Shown piece by piece: positions 48,163-62,000 of a stretch of 64,000 nt of DNA. Origin of the DNA: Apteryx mantelli. Its lineage: Eukaryota; Chordata; Aves; Apterygiformes; Apterygidae. The notes under the pieces were generated by a model. That model saw nothing but the letters and a program-made list of their open reading frames with translations, was not told the DNA's origin and made no database searches. The translations under genes were made by a program, and so were the position numbers. Positions within the stretch are counted from its first letter, which is position 1. The number at the start of each line of letters is the position of its first letter. The stretch is from assembly GCF_036417845.1 (NCBI RefSeq), contig NC_089979.1, positions 123,537,415 through 123,601,414 of the forward strand, read 5' to 3'.

Positions 48163-48198
48163 TGTGTGTGTGTATATATATATGTATATATATATATG
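48163..48198 (+). repeat. Second TG/TA compound microsatellite
   Basis: TG units followed by TA units with one TATG interruption, about 80 bases after the first array and with the same TG-then-TA order. Both may derive from one longer array split by mutation, or from a local duplication. Confidence 0.9.
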
Positions 48199-51100
48199 TT
48201 TCTTCTTATGCAAGTGTGATTGCATGATATCTGGGGGAATATGATGGGATAACAATGGAAGCAATGGAAGGGACCACAAGAATACTGGTAAAAAAGCTCT
48301 TCATAATGAAGTAAAAACACATTTTTGAAGTCTTGAATAGATTTTACTGGAAGGAGATTCGTGGGGAAAATGTAAGAATTTGGAGAACATTCTCAGAAGC
48401 TTGTGCTGTGTCATGGTTTCTGTAAAATATTGGTGGGAGAGCATTCCTTCTTCCTGCACTGGATCCAGATCAGGACTGGTTTCCTTTCTTTTTCATAGCT
48501 ACTGCATGCTTGTGAATGCTACTGTATAACTTACTCTCTTTGAAGCTTGGGTTGGGGACTGGAGTGGAGGAGAGAGGGAATTAAGCAGGGTAATGATTTA
48601 AAAATAAAAAAAGTTGTATGAAATTATTGCTTGCATACTAATGACTGAATTTTGCCCGAAGGTGAGCTGTACAGCCAACAAGTGGATGTAACACAAGCTA
48701 AGTCTGTCACTTTATTTTAATTACATTTTACATCTTAGTGATAAAAGCAGTAAGAGGATAATGTTTTCTGGCAAATAATTGCTATGCTGTAAGATGGTCT
48801 TAATGTTCTCGTTATTTCTGTACAAGTCTTACATTGCTTAATTAGGGATCCCTCAACCTGCCACAGAGTGCCAAATCACACTGTATTGGAAGAAGTCTTC
48901 TATGCCTGGATAGGGTTGGTGGTTTTTATAGACTGTTTTAAGTGAATTTGATTGTCCAAGTCTTAATTAAAGCATTAGTCAAATTGGAATTCAAGGTATA
49001 AAATGATTCCAAGAAAAAGTAGGCTTATGCATGTATTTCAGTGGTAAATTTCAAGAATAATTTTGTTCCTGTGAATTGTCAAAAGCTTGTTAGTTCTTCT
49101 GTTTCATATCCCTTTTTCTTGACTGTTTATTGATGGAGGCTGTGAAAGTAGTACTAAAACAAAACATAGAGGTTTTTATAGCAGCTTTTATTGCCAATGT
49201 ATGCATCAGTTGCTGGATTGGCTCATAATCTCAGAGATTAAGTGCACATCAGGAATGTGGCAGGGAACCGGAACCTTCAGCTTGTGAAGTGGCTTGTATC
49301 TTAAGTTGTAGTCAGGTGGTAACTTCCAGTTTAGGTTTATGTGGGACTAAGGGGTAGACTTCCCCCTTGTTCTAGGTTTGACTTGTGGAGCTGAACAGTG
49401 AGCTGCATCAGGGAGCCGATACTGTTAAAAGCTGGCAGGAGCAGTTTTGCAGTTCAGCTGAGCCCATCTGCTGGTTCCCTGCAGCTGTAAAGGGCAGTCT
49501 GTCCCCTTCCTTCTGCTGCCACCTTTTGTGCAGGCTCTGGTGTTTATCTGGCTCTGTAGTAGCTTGAGCATCTGAAACAGCAAAAAACACATCCTGCTTT
49601 GAGGACTTAATTCTCTGACCAGCTCACTGAGGGGGTCAGATGAGCACTGATGTAAGGGAAGGAGGGGAGATGATCCTGCTTCTAGCAACCCCAGGTGGGA
49701 AGACCCCACTCTCTTCCTCCTCCACTGGTTCCTGCCTTCTGGCTTGTTGGTGCAACTGTGAGTATACTGAAACCGTCATGGATCTGGCCGAAAAAACAAC
49801 CTTTCTCAGGGTTAGACTGGGGCTTTGTATTTAAAAATGAGCCAGCTAGTGGCTGCTCTGCTCTGTGAGGGGCAGACCTGCCCTCTTCCTCCTCAAGCAG
49901 TGCTCCTGGTGCAGGTTCTTACTTCATCTAGCCCTTTAGGAGAGGCGTTTTGAGAGAGAAATCAGCAGAAAACTCTGTGTGCATGTGCATCTCTGTGTGT
50001 GTGTGTCTCTCTCTTCTGGTTTAACTCCCTGAAGTGTTTCTCCATGGGGTCAGATGGGCCTCAGAGTCAGTATGAGGAGGTGGTAGAGAAAGAAGAGCAA
50101 AGCTGCCCGTTTCAGTGGCAACTGCAGTAACAGTTTAACTATAATATGAAACAGCATCCATAGTAATGCCTGGAAATTTGAAGTCAGCACTTTTCTGAAA
50201 TCTTTACAAGGCAGACGTGTAGTTTCTCTCCGCAGCTGGAAGAATGGCTATCATAGTACTGGGACTTGGAGCCCTTCATCAGTTTTATCAGGTTTTGTTT
50301 TGCCTTAGTAATGAATGGCCATGGAGAATCTTTTCAGATGGATTATTCACCAGGTATTTTGAGCACCCACATGGTAACTGGTTCCATAAAGCTAAATTAG
50401 TGAAATTTTCAAGTCTTTGGCACTATTGTTTTGGTTCTTATCTCCACATCAAACCTCTTATTCCTTTTGAGTAAGTTCACTCTTCCTTCCTCTTGTCTGC
50501 TTTTTCCTCTTCTTCCTCTCTTTCCTGTGCTATAGAAGGCAACTAAAAGTATGGTGCTTCTAATTAAAATGTTTTCAGTTTTGGAAATCCTCATAGTGAT
50601 GAGGCTGAGAAGGAAGCACAGCTTGGCTGAAGATACATTTTTTTTTTAACACTTTTTTTTTTCCTTTAGAAGTTGCATGAAGATAGAGTTGCTCACATCC
50701 CTCTGGTTTCAAAGCCATTCTGCAAAAACGAAAAAAATTCTACATTTAGGGTTGAATGTGAGTTTGTGCAAATGGTTCTTGACAAATAAGAGATTTTATG
50801 ATCAAATAATCATCATAGTTTCTTGCTTAAAAGCAGACGCATATATTGCCTTACCTAAAGATGATAAAGCACAGTAATAGATTCTGTCTGAAGTTTGGAT
50901 GTTATATAGACTGTCATTTGCATTTTAACATTTGTGACTGATCAGAATGTAGATTAAACAGATCTCCATGCATATTTTTGTTTTTTGGTATTTATTTACT
51001 AAAGATGCATTGGAAAAGATACAGATGGGAATTAAAATACTGGATGGTGGTATCTCCAAATCATTATTGCTTGCTGATGGTGTGTGACTTCTCATTGCCC

Positions 51101-54100
51101 TAAAATTTTACATAGGGGTTGGTGCTGTGTGTATGTTAGGCTTACTGCAGAGAAGTAAAGGAATGTAATTTCAGCATTTATTATTGTGTAGAAAACATCT
51201 GTGGCTCAGTGCTTGTGAAGGAGATGATGATGATCAGCCATAAACAGTTATGACAGTCCACTTCAGAAATTAGTTTATTGATCTCTGAAACATTGTATTT
51301 ACTTTCTAAAATAAACAAAATCGTTTGCTTCTGGTAAATGGTGAAAAACACTTCAGCTTCTTTGTGAGCAGGAAGAGTAATCTCCTGGGAGAACGAGTCA
51401 TGAAAGCATTAGTATAGTTGGAACTTATTGTTCTACAATTACATTATTTTAATTGTTGGATTTTTCTTACTCAAATGGAAGCATTCAGTATATTGCTTTT
51501 TCATCTTGGAGGTGGACAGTCTACTAAAAATTAGTCTTAACCCAAATCTGTATTAGCTAGGCATGCTCTAAATAGTTTTGGGTCCTAAAACCAAGATGAA
51601 CACAAGTTACAAACTATTCTTTTATTAGCTTATTATACTTTTATTCATTTTCATTTTATTAGCAGGCAAATGTGTAGCCTTGTGAAAGAATATTTGTAAT
51701 CCCTTTGGGATGCTTCTGCCTGTGGGCTTCTTGACTCGTTATTAGCACCCTGTATTACCAATCATTGATGAGCTCATTATGTCTTCTTCTTATTAGTCCT
51801 TCATTATCTCTTATTTGTAAACCAGAAAGCAGCAGGACTAAAGAAAACCACATATGATGATACTTGGAGGGGCAGATCAGTCACACCAGCAATGCTAGGG
51901 AGAAGAGCAGGGGACTAGGAATGAAGATCCCACAGTTATTGTCTTTACTTTGATTTTTCTGGGGAAGTGATTTTAACAATTTTTGTAGTGTGATTGTATA
52001 ATTGGATATTTGTTAGCTGTGGAAAACATAACACCGATTTTAATGTTTTAACAAAAAATGGGAATTTTTTGGTTTTGCACAGCTGTGTGTCTAAATATAA
52101 AAGTGATGCTTGTCATTCCCAGTATTTAATTTGAAAAAGTTCTGCAAAAGAAGAGTCAAGTATTTGGCTGGGACATAGGTGTTGACAATGTATTTTGAAA
52201 TTCCAAAGTGCGTGAGGGTGCAAGTATGTAGTTCCAAAAGAGGTCTCTTCTTGAAGTGGCAGCAGAAGTTGGCAGAAGGACTTAGCTGCTGTCCCTGTGT
52301 CCTTGGGCTGAGCAGGCACAGTGCTTTGCTGTCATTACAGTTCTCTATGGCAGGTTTGGTGCTCCTCAGCCACTTAGTGGGGCCCCACTTCCAAAGGCTT
52401 TGAGTGGTTGTAGAAATTGCTTCCTGCAAACATTCTCCAGCACTTTGTTAGGTGGCTGCTTCTTGTATCTTCAAGTGCTTCCTCCTTACTGGCATCAGCT
52501 CCTTGCAGTCTTGTGTCATTTCAGTCATTGTTAAGTTTTGTAACAATCTTGTCAGATGGTGTGGAACAGAAGGACTTATACGTAAGCTGGAATTGGTTGA
52601 ATCTATCTTAGAGACTTGCCTAGGGAGAACCTCATGGGTAGCCAGAGGTCCTAATACAGAGTTCATTCAGGTTTTGTATGTTACAGACATACTGTAAAGA
52701 ATAATCCCAAATTAGATGCCAGAGGACTTGTGTGGTGGGCTGGTGGAGTTTTCTGGCACACAGATCAGAAAAACTGGATGACTAGATGGAAGGAAGGTAG
52801 GAAGGGACAGAAAATGAAGAGATGAGGAAAACTTTCATAGGAGCCATTCATATCAATGTATTCTGCTATGATGTTTGGCACAGACTGTGGCTGCATGTGC
52901 TAATTCAAGTTGGCCAGTCTTTCTGACTTGAAAATTTTTGAGCTGCGTAGGATTGGTAGGTATCTTGTGCTCAGAAGGGAAGAAGAGGACTCAAGGAGAG
53001 GCTCACAGGCAGACATGATCTCTTCTTGGAGGTTATGTAGTACTGCTGTGGGGCAAGGTGTACTGCTGAATGCCACGTTCATGTCTCAGTGTTGATCTAC
53101 GGAGCCCTTGCTGTGCCATGAACTCACATATCTGGAGAGTTGGGGTCTCCCAGTGCTACTCTAGCAGTACCCCCTTGCTGTTGGCCATCTGATGTAATTC
53201 TAGTTTGGGATTAGTTTTGGAATCTGTCGAGAGCCATGTGCTACTAAAACTATAGATGATCTGGTTTTCCTGACTCTCTCTTCTTGTCTGCTGGTTTCCA
53301 AGCTCCATAGCCTAAATGATTGTCCACCAACAGCTCTTGTGAGCTGCTACATGCCCTTATAAAACTTATTTAAAAGCCACCTTCAAAGCAATGTGGTCCC
53401 ACAAACTCTTTGTTCTGCCTCATGCCACAGTTTGGGAGTGTAGGTGATGTAGCCCAGTGACTTGTGATATGAACTAGAGCAAGTCTTATAAAAGAATCTT
53501 ATCTAGATTAAAATAGGGATGCCTGAAACGATGGGTATTTCTGTTTCTTGGGAATGTAAGCTTTCCTTATTTCTCATGCAAAGCCAATTAAATGAAAAAA
53601 TGCAGTTAGCTTTATGGGGGGAAAAAGGCTAACTTCTTAGCATCTGCAAACTTGAAGAAAAAATTCTCAACTTTTGTGCTAACGGTCCATGGTAAAATTC
53701 ATGACTCCCAAGGATAAGTGGGGTCTGGTGAAAGGTATGCCATGTGTTAGGTGATGGGATGAGAAAAAATGTGAGGTGCAAGCTGCAGCCAAGGTGTCTG
53801 GGAACACTTCCGAGTTGAGCCTGTTGTCATCCAAGGGTCAGCTGCAGACAGTTTGCTGCAGTTTGAGAAACATTGTCTTGAAGGAAAGTAGTATTGAATC
53901 ACAAAACAACATCACAGACAGAGATATTAATTAGAATATACGTACAGGTTAGTTTACTAACATTGGTCTCCAACTGTGCAAGTTAAATGAGATTATTTTG
54001 ACAGATATTTTCTGTGAAAGCTAATCTCTCTGAAATTTTCTTCATGATTCTGTGTTTAGACAGAAGTAGTACGTGGGTTCTTCAGTATTTGTTTTATATT

Positions 54101-54829
54101 ACTTTTGTTATTTGCAGATGTGTAACTTATTTTTCCCCCAAAGGAGAATTGAAACATAATACAGCTTCACTTTTCAGAATGTTGTTTTCCTTCAAGCAAA
54201 ACTAATGACTAGACTCACTCTTTTACACTGTTTCTGTTTGTCTGAGTTCTGTGATAAGTTTTAATACGTGAAGGTAGCAGTGGTATTGTTAGTACCGTGT
54301 CTGCAAGATAGTAGGATGTCAGTGATTCTTGGAAGGTTTCCTTCCCAAACCAAAATAACTTGTATTAAACTAACATAAACTGCCAGCGAGCCTCTCCTAG
54401 AGTCCTCTCCTTCCCCTCTCAGCACAAGATACCTGTTAATCCTATGTAGTTCACTGAGTCAGGAAGAAAAAGAAATGTTGATCTTTCTCTCTTTTTTTAA
54501 GATCTTCCTCTGCACCCTAAATTTCATTTAGAACTATTCTGATGCTAGTCAGTATAAAAAAATATATATATCTGGACATATATTTTGCTGTGATATACTA
54601 GGGATAGCCCATTTCTCTGAAACTTCTATTTTAAAAAAGAAATTAAAACACACAGTTCCCTTCAGCCCCTTCTCCCCAAATACCTCTCTCTCTGACTCTC
54701 TGGTGCTGTTATTTTCACCTGTAATTATGTCTAAGCAAGGCTGTTTCAAATACAAGACAAATTTAAAAAATGGCAACCTGTGCTCTTCTGACAAATTCCA
54801 CCCCCTGCTCTGTGTGCGTGTGTGTGTGC

Positions 54830-54960
54830 ATGGCCTTTAGCATAATGCCTGCCTGAGTTTAATCCGGTGCTAATTGGAACTTGTCCACTTTGGATTTAAA
54901 GCCTTTTAATGAAACTACTACAGACTTGTGAAGTTTGAGAGCCATCTGTAAAGGGTAAAA
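54830..54960. promoter_or_regulatory. Candidate non-coding element in intron 3
   Basis: About 130 bases of even-complexity sequence with several TAAT/ATTA and TTTAAT motifs and no simple repeats, between low-complexity flanks. It looks like a possible conserved element, but I have no alignment, so this is only a suggestion. Confidence 0.15.
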
Positions 54961-56057
54961 AGATTGTTCTTAAGTAACATTTTTGTGTACTTGCAGACAC
55001 ACTCAAGAATTCCCCACTTTCACAGTAACTCTTAGTAATTTTGAAGGCTGCCATCTTTACTTGTGCAGAGTTTGTAGGAAAGAAAAATTAGGGTCCTGGT
55101 ATTTCACCCATAGTGCTATATATATTTACCTCACTTCAAGTTCTAATAAATGTTGCTCTATAATGTGGTTTGTTTTATGAGGTAAGAATTACTTTGTTTC
55201 AATTTTAACCTTACGGATATGATGAACAGTTTAAATAGAAGAGCAGAACTGTCATGCTCTTTTATATAAGATATGTTATACTGTTGTGGTGTACCCCTCA
55301 GCTTGTTTGAGAACAGCTGTCCTAAAGATATTCTTCAGGATAACTCAGGCTTGAGGGTTGTAGTAAACAAACTGAAGTGGCAACACTGATAAACAATTAG
55401 ATAGGAAGAGCAAAAGTTCCTGAATATTCATTCCCATTTTATTGGTTGCATGTTAAGAGTGTTCATGTTGCAGATACTGTTGGAAATTTATTTGTAGCCT
55501 ATTTTGTCTTACATCCTAAGCTTACTCCAAAATGTGTTGACAGCTTAATGTTTGAAGCAAAAGCACAGCTTAATGTTTACTTGGTATTTGGATTGGCCTT
55601 CTAAAATTGATGCCTCTTGAACATTAGCAGAGTTGCATTCAACTGTTTCAGAAGCTAATCAGGTGAAAGCGTTAAGATTTATTTATGCTTCCTGCTCATA
55701 CTAAACAGTTTGAGTTATAGGTCACTGACTTCATAAAAACTATTTGTGTTGGCCTTGTTATTAATCCATCTTCAAAATCATTCCTAATATTTCCTAAAAC
55801 ATATGGTTGTACAAACTTATCAACATCACGTTAATATGTAGGAGTGTATTGTACCAAAGCGATAGCCGCAACACTTCCAAGAAGATCCCTGCTGAGCAAT
55901 GCAGATGGTTCAGAAGGAATAAATGAGTCCTGAGCACAGTTAGACTTCCATGTTCAGGTTTGTGAGGGAAGTAGAACAGTGCAAATCTGTAGCCTGAATT
56001 GTAAATTAGGTACTTTTTAAAAGGTAGTAAAAGTCAACATCCCATTGTTTGTTCTAG

Positions 56058-56249
56058 AACATTTCATCTTCACGAAGTAGAAGCTCATCTCTTCTGCCAC
56101 CTGGGACAGTTAATTCTGCGTCTCCTAGTGGCCAGAAACATATGAATCAAAGCGGGCCAACTGTTGTTACCATCACGCATCACAAATCCCCTGCAGCTGC
56201 CCGAAGAGTTAAGAGCCAGCGTTCTGGTCAACTCCACGAAGTCAGAGAG
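56058..56249 (+). CDS. OSBPL10: OSBPL10 (ORP10) coding exon 4, linker after PH domain
   Basis: Encodes residues 188-251, exactly 64 codons, phase 0 on both sides. It opens with a Ser/Arg-rich stretch ([14 protein letters not shown]), a likely disordered and phosphorylatable linker, and continues with [15 protein letters not shown] and ends SGQLHEVRE. The latter two segments match the ORP10 linker as known in mammals. The segment leads toward the coiled-coil-like region and the C-terminal ORD domain, encoded beyond the window. The acceptor is TTCTAG|AA and the donor GAG|GTAGGA. No stop or frameshift is present. Confidence 0.94.
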
Positions 56250-58885
56250 GTAGGAGATATCATGTGATGTTTTGCTATAACTTTAAAATGTTTATTTTGC
56301 TTTAGAATAAGCAAGCAAAGTATGACAGGTTAAGCTCTCTTTGTTTCCTACTCTGTTTGTTTTACTGCTTTGTTTTGATCCCTTCATTGAGCAAAAGGCT
56401 GTCTTTAGCTTTGGTTCAGCTTGAAGCATGGCCTATACAGGCTTCTTAAGCCATTCTTAACGTTACTGTGCGTCCATGCTTTAAAAGTTGGAATAGGTTG
56501 GCCACAGCTCCCAGACTTTACAATGGTGCCACAACACTGGAAGAGTGCTCTTTTAAAACTACATGCCGCAAATCCCTTCAGATTGGTAAGAGAGTACTGA
56601 AGTATTTAAATGTAACTTGAAAAAAGACTCAGGTAAGTCTGAATAAGAAAGGATACACAGCTCCCCACACTCAGCAGTTTGTTTCTATATGGCTGTGGTC
56701 TTAACTCTGTCTAGTTTCTATTGCTGGCCTTGTGATGGAAGAATGCTTTGTCCTTTTTAAACTCATCGAAAGCAAACAAAGTATATGTTCTTTTCAAGGT
56801 ATGTTTACTAGGGTTTAAAAAGTCTAACTCATATACAGTACCAATTTAAGTCCATCTTCTAGGCAACAAAAATAGTACAGAATTTTTAAACTAAAGTGCT
56901 ACTGCAGACTTTCACAGAACTCACTTTTATCTTTCATCTCACTATTTTTGCTTTGTCTGAATTTCTTGCTATTCTTTAATAGTCCCTTTCTCCCTCCCTC
57001 CCTTACCAGAGAAACCAGCTGTTTTAAAGCATTCTTTTATCATATGCATTTAAAATTTCTGTCCCAATCCTCTAATAGTTACAGTATCAAGAATCTGCTT
57101 TTAAGTTTATACCTCCTAAATGTTTTATAACCTGAGAACTTTTATAGTAAGAATTTGTAGAAATTATCTTAGTAGCCCCAGCTCACAATGAGGACTCAAA
57201 TTGTACAACCTAGTGAAGACTGCGTGGTTTTTATTGTAGCAGCATTAAAAGTGAATGCTTCCCTTGTATTCTCCATTGTATTAAAAATAGTTTTTCCTTG
57301 CCGTGAAAAGCATGTTGTCTGAATCTGTCACCCACATTTTCTTTATATTGTAGAAAACCTGTGTCTGTCTGTTTTTCATGGGTATATCATGTCTTTGCCT
57401 GCCAATCAGAACCCCCCGCCCCCCCCAACCTCCCCAATTGATTCTACATTACTAAGTGTATTTGCTCTCAGAGCAGGTGAATTCAGAGATTGCCTCATCT
57501 ATAATCTATTAATAAAATAATCAGTGGGAGCTGTGGCACCTTTGTGATATGAAGCTGTACAAGTCTGAAAGTAATTTAAAAGAAAGATGTAGTATTTGCG
57601 ATGATTGTAAGTTGGAACGAGGCAAAAATCAACAGATGTAAAGAACATTTGGGAAGGAAGAAATAAATACTAACATATAGTAAAACGGAAAATAAGTGGT
57701 TAAGTATCATCCCTGCAGAAAAAGCCTGGGAGTTGGTTACTTACTGAGCTTGCAATATATTGTAATGTGATGTTGCTGCAGAAAGGTAAATGTTAAAGCA
57801 AAACAGGAATGCTGCAAAAGGGACATCCTTCACTTGGGGACTTATGGTCTTTGGTAGCTCAGAAAATATTCCTGGAAAATGTCGAACCTGGAATTGCTGC
57901 TCAGTTCTGGACCAATTTGTCTTGATTTGACAGTGTTGTTTGCAAAAAGTGAAGTGCATCTGTGTTGCAAATGGAACAGATGTGCTCCTATATTTTACAT
58001 ATTGCAGCGATATTTTTGTAATGCTTAGTTGTTCTGTTCTTTTCTTTTCCTGTTTGATAGTAAGAATAAACAACAGGTTGTTTTCTTCTGTTTTCTTCTG
58101 GCTGATTTAAATTTGTTTTGTAGAGAACGTAGAGCAGAGAATTTTAGTGTAAAAAGACTGATAGCAAAGATGTTTGTTTAGAACCATACTGATGTGCAAA
58201 ATTTTATGAAGGCAGAAAAAACAACTATGTGGGTCCCCAAAATGATACTTACAGTAAGTGTTTCAGTTCTGAAAGTAGAACTTTGCCTATTTTCAATTTG
58301 CTGGTAATCTTAAAATTGAGCACAAATGTGGAGCTTTTGCACTGCTTTAAAAACTTAACTTTCAATAGTCAAATTACTTTTGCATAGTATCTAATTGCAA
58401 AGGTGCTCAGAAGTATTACTTTTCATTATAATGTAGGTTTTTTTCCTGTTCAAAATATTGTTCTTTAAATGATATTTTTGCTTATATTAACTTGATGTTA
58501 ATAGTCCAGTCCATATGGATTTATAGAGTGTAATATCAAAACTGCAATTGACCGTACATTAATTTGGGAGAGCTGGCATACTCGGTGTTGCACTTTATGC
58601 AGGGTTATTCAAGGTCCTATTTCTTTTATTCAGGTGTAGCTTATCATTAAAGTATTGCCTTCAAGTGATTTTTAGTAAGTTGTGCAGTTTTTATGGTAAC
58701 ATAAGTGAGTGTGGTCTTGAAATTGCATTCTGTTGTTTTAAACTATGTATTTTATTATTATCACAAATTGCCAGGAGAAAAGGGTTATACTTGCAGAATT
58801 CTTTACTGTAGGTGGTTAAAATTAGCTGAAAGCCAAGTGGCTGCATCACACTCATTCAGTGGCAGCCAAAACTTAGTAAGAAAAT

Positions 58886-59021
58886 CTCTCCTTGGAGATA
58901 CTGGAAATCCGACTGGACGTGATCCTGGGCAACCTGTTCTAGCCAACCCTGCTTGAGTTGGGAGGTTGGACCAGATGATCTCCAGAGGTTCCTCCAACCC
59001 CAGCTATTCTGTGATCCTGTG
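58886..59021 (+). mobile_element. CR1 LINE 3' end fragment, sense orientation
   Basis: Short 3' tip of a CR1 element on the plus strand. It has the GGAGATACT...CTGGACG coding tail, then GGTTGGACCAGATGATCTCC and the closing ATTCTGTGATCCTGTG repeat. The block matches, in reverse complement, the 3' end of the larger CR1 at 31018-31150, with clear divergence. It is the only LINE piece in the window lying in sense with OSBPL10. The left edge is uncertain. Confidence 0.88.
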
Positions 59022-60360
59022 AAATAAGTGGCACGCTTCATTTTGGAATGATGTTTGTTTTGGTTGAGAAGGTTTGACTAGAGTACAACCTGTAACAGTG
59101 TTCCCACTTCTGATAGAGTGTGAAAACTGGCAATATAAGAATGTTTTGTAGTGACTCATAGTAATGGTTTATTATTCATAGAAATTTAGAGAAATTAAAT
59201 GGAAGAAGTCTAGAGAAATATTTTTTCCATCATTTTCCTTGTAGACAAGAAGCCAATTTACACAATATAAGAACAGAGGAAGCCATCTAGTCTCTTCTGT
59301 GGCAGTCTCTTCTAAAGCTATCTGAGTTGTCTATAAAAGTGTCATCCCCTAAGGCTGTTTATTCTAGCTCAAGTTAGTACTATGAGATCAATTAAAAGCA
59401 TGCCTCTTTAGGGGATAAATGGGATACTTCAGTCTCTGGAAGTATCAGAAAATCTGACAGAAATCTGCATTATTCTAGTATCATAAAGCAATAATTATTA
59501 AGTCACGTATGCAGGAGTTGAACACTTTTCAGTGTTCTCTGAATCTTTACCTTGCTGTTGCAGTATTTTTGAGGTCACTAAGAGTGCACATAGCTTACAC
59601 TTATTCTGTATATTTGATTTTTGTATTCATGCAAAAGTCGAGTCATCCTGGAATACAGATATAGCAGCAGGGAGCACTGAGGTTGCTATGGGAATCAGAG
59701 CAAATGTTCTACTAAAATTACACTGTTTGTCCCTGGGAGTTATGTTAGGAATGAACTTGGTTCATTATTTCCGTGTGTGGGTTTTTTTTTTTTTTTTTTT
59801 GATTCCAAATCTGAAATGTTAATGGTGCAAATATGGCTTCGTTTATTAAGATTTTTTTTTTCAACCTGTAGCTTTAGCAGTAATTGAATACGTGCAAAGA
59901 TGATCATTTTCAATCACTCAACTTAATACATGACAATTTATAAATTAGGGATAATATGATGTGTACGAGAGCCAAATCAGGAGACTGTTGTAGCATTTAT
60001 TTTCTTAACCAATTGCAGACAAGCTAAGATTACCATTCATAGTTGTTAAAGCATTTCGTTAAATTTTAAGTAAATGTTTAGTTTACAAAGGAGCTTGAGA
60101 GAAGTGAAATTTGAAGGGAATAGTGTGTCCAACTTTTGTGTGCCTTCAAAATTGTCATTTAATTTTGTGTATAAAACAATTAAACTATTCTAACTGGTAT
60201 AAAATATTATAGAGTACAGCATAATATATACTTATCAATCTGCATTTTTGAAAAACTGCAGGGCTGATTTCTTCCACAATTCAAGCACAAATATTACAGC
60301 AGTTTCAATTTAGAGTCAACAGTTTGAAACTGAAGCATTAAAGAAAATGTACTTCTGTAA

Positions 60361-60620
60361 ATCGTTTCTCTAGATTAGAGTATCACATTTCATGGCTTTT
60401 GGTTTAGTGGCCCTAATTTCGGCGCTGCCTTCTGGTTGGCTGGCTGCTGCAGCAGCGTTACTCACAGCAAACTCCTAATGCGACAAGGTGCATTAACCTT
60501 CTGCAGCTCTGTTTATAATGGGATTTACTGCTCCCAAAGTATGTGTGCTATTTTGTTAACCCACACTTAAATGCTGTTTTTATTAAATTAAGTTGACAGT
60601 ACTTTTGAATGTTCTCGGTG
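60361..60620. promoter_or_regulatory. Candidate conserved non-coding element A
   Basis: About 260 bases of balanced, repeat-free sequence in an AT-rich intron, with several retained CpG dinucleotides (60421, 60455, 60481) and clustered TAAT/ATTAA motifs. Such a look is typical of vertebrate enhancers, but only cross-species alignment could show conservation. Confidence 0.25.
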
Positions 60621-61559
60621 GTAATAGATGACAGTGTAATATCAGGTGGCTAGCCAGGTTTCAAATATTAAGTACAGAAACTACTTACTTGTGAATGCCC
60701 TCCAGAAGAAAGTAAACATAGAAATGGGTCCTGCATTTTAAGTGTACCATTCAGTTTACATTATTGTACACATTCATGGAGGGACTTACTGCAATCTCCA
60801 AATCCCTGTGTGACTCCTGAAGTGCTGCATGCTACAGCAAGGAATACAGGAAACATTTTGCTTTTGTAACAAATAAAGTAGTAAGCCCCAGAGCTCTCAT
60901 CTGTTATTGTAACAGAGATCTGATCTCTGGCAGCTTTTGCTAAATGTTGCTATGATTTCCTTCTGTAATCCTTGGATTTCAGGTTCTGAATGGTTCAGAA
61001 CTCGGGTTCTGAGTTTCTTTGGAAACTTTGTATGTGTTACACCCATGCTTTTAAGCAGCTGCTTGTCTGTCTCTTGGCTTCTTGGTTGCAATCCTGACTT
61101 CTGCCAATAAGCTTTTAAAATACAGCTAATAACCAAGATGTCTATTAACATTTCATTCCAACCAACAGGCTAAACTGAACAATATCTGCCTGAATTAGGC
61201 ATATGCTTTTATATATTTTTGTATTATAGCTACTAAATGTATAGCTGTAACTATTTTTTGTTTGTTTGTGGGTGTGGTTTTCTTTCTTTTGATGCATGTA
61301 TTTGTCACTGTAGTGAACAGGCTCAGGAAACATTAGCGCATGTTTTTGCACATACTGCTTAGATTGTTTTTTCAGATAATCTGTCAGTTTATTATGTTCT
61401 GGGATGACAACTTGTATTTTTTTCCCCCCCCCCAGCAGAGTTCCCTTCTTATCCAGTTACAGTTTTACTAGTAGATGCAGACTGGCGGCCACAAAACACA
61501 TGAATTTGTGGAAAAGTTGCTGTATAATTGCTCTTCAGTCATATTGTAGCATGTCATAA

Positions 61560-62000
61560 ATTGGCTCAAAACTGGGCTTGGGTATGTTGAATCACTTCAG
61601 TGCTCTGAAGTTAATGATGTCAATTTAAAGCAGTTGACAGTGGGCTTTGTGACACTGGGAGAAGTCAACAGGGTGGATTGGGAATGCTTTGTCTCCGAGT
61701 GACTTATCACAAGTCATAGGGGCACGCTTTATTCAAGGCTTCCCAGATGGTCCGGGAATTGCAATATTAGATAGTGTTAATGGGAACAGCTCACTTGCTT
61801 TTCAGAAAACATGAGCGGAATTGACTAAGATGGGGAAGTAATATCTCCTCTGAATAAAATGGGATGTTGTTCCAGGGCACATCTTCAAGTCATTAAAAGC
61901 ATACTTCATGGCAATTAAAAGCAAATCTAGTTCTGCTCTCGCTCAGTGGTCTCCCAAATTATGAAAATAATCTTGGCTGTGATAGTAATAAAATGTTGTT
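61560..62000. promoter_or_regulatory. Candidate conserved non-coding element B
   Basis: About 440 bases without simple repeats or transposon signs, with several retained CpGs. ATTAAAAGCA occurs twice at 61892-61901 and 61914-61923, 22 bases apart (about two helical turns). That spacing suits paired homeodomain-type sites. Regulatory function is inferred from appearance only. Confidence 0.25.

Larger units (their letters stand above)
41930..56057 (+). other. OSBPL10: OSBPL10 intron 3 (14.1 kb)
   Basis: Phase 0 intron from GTAAAT to an acceptor ending TTTGTTCTAG. Besides the items listed separately it holds a T19 run (43028-43046), an AT-rich patch near 43205-43265, a short TG run with CT repeats near 49990-50015 and a TG run near 54810-54830. 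No extra exon was recognised. Confidence 0.88.

Noticed and set aside
59230..59400. Possible decayed retroposon (phrases like 'agccatctagtctcttctgtggcag')
   Set aside because: Similarity to CR1-type 3' ends is too short and broken to support a call without a profile search.
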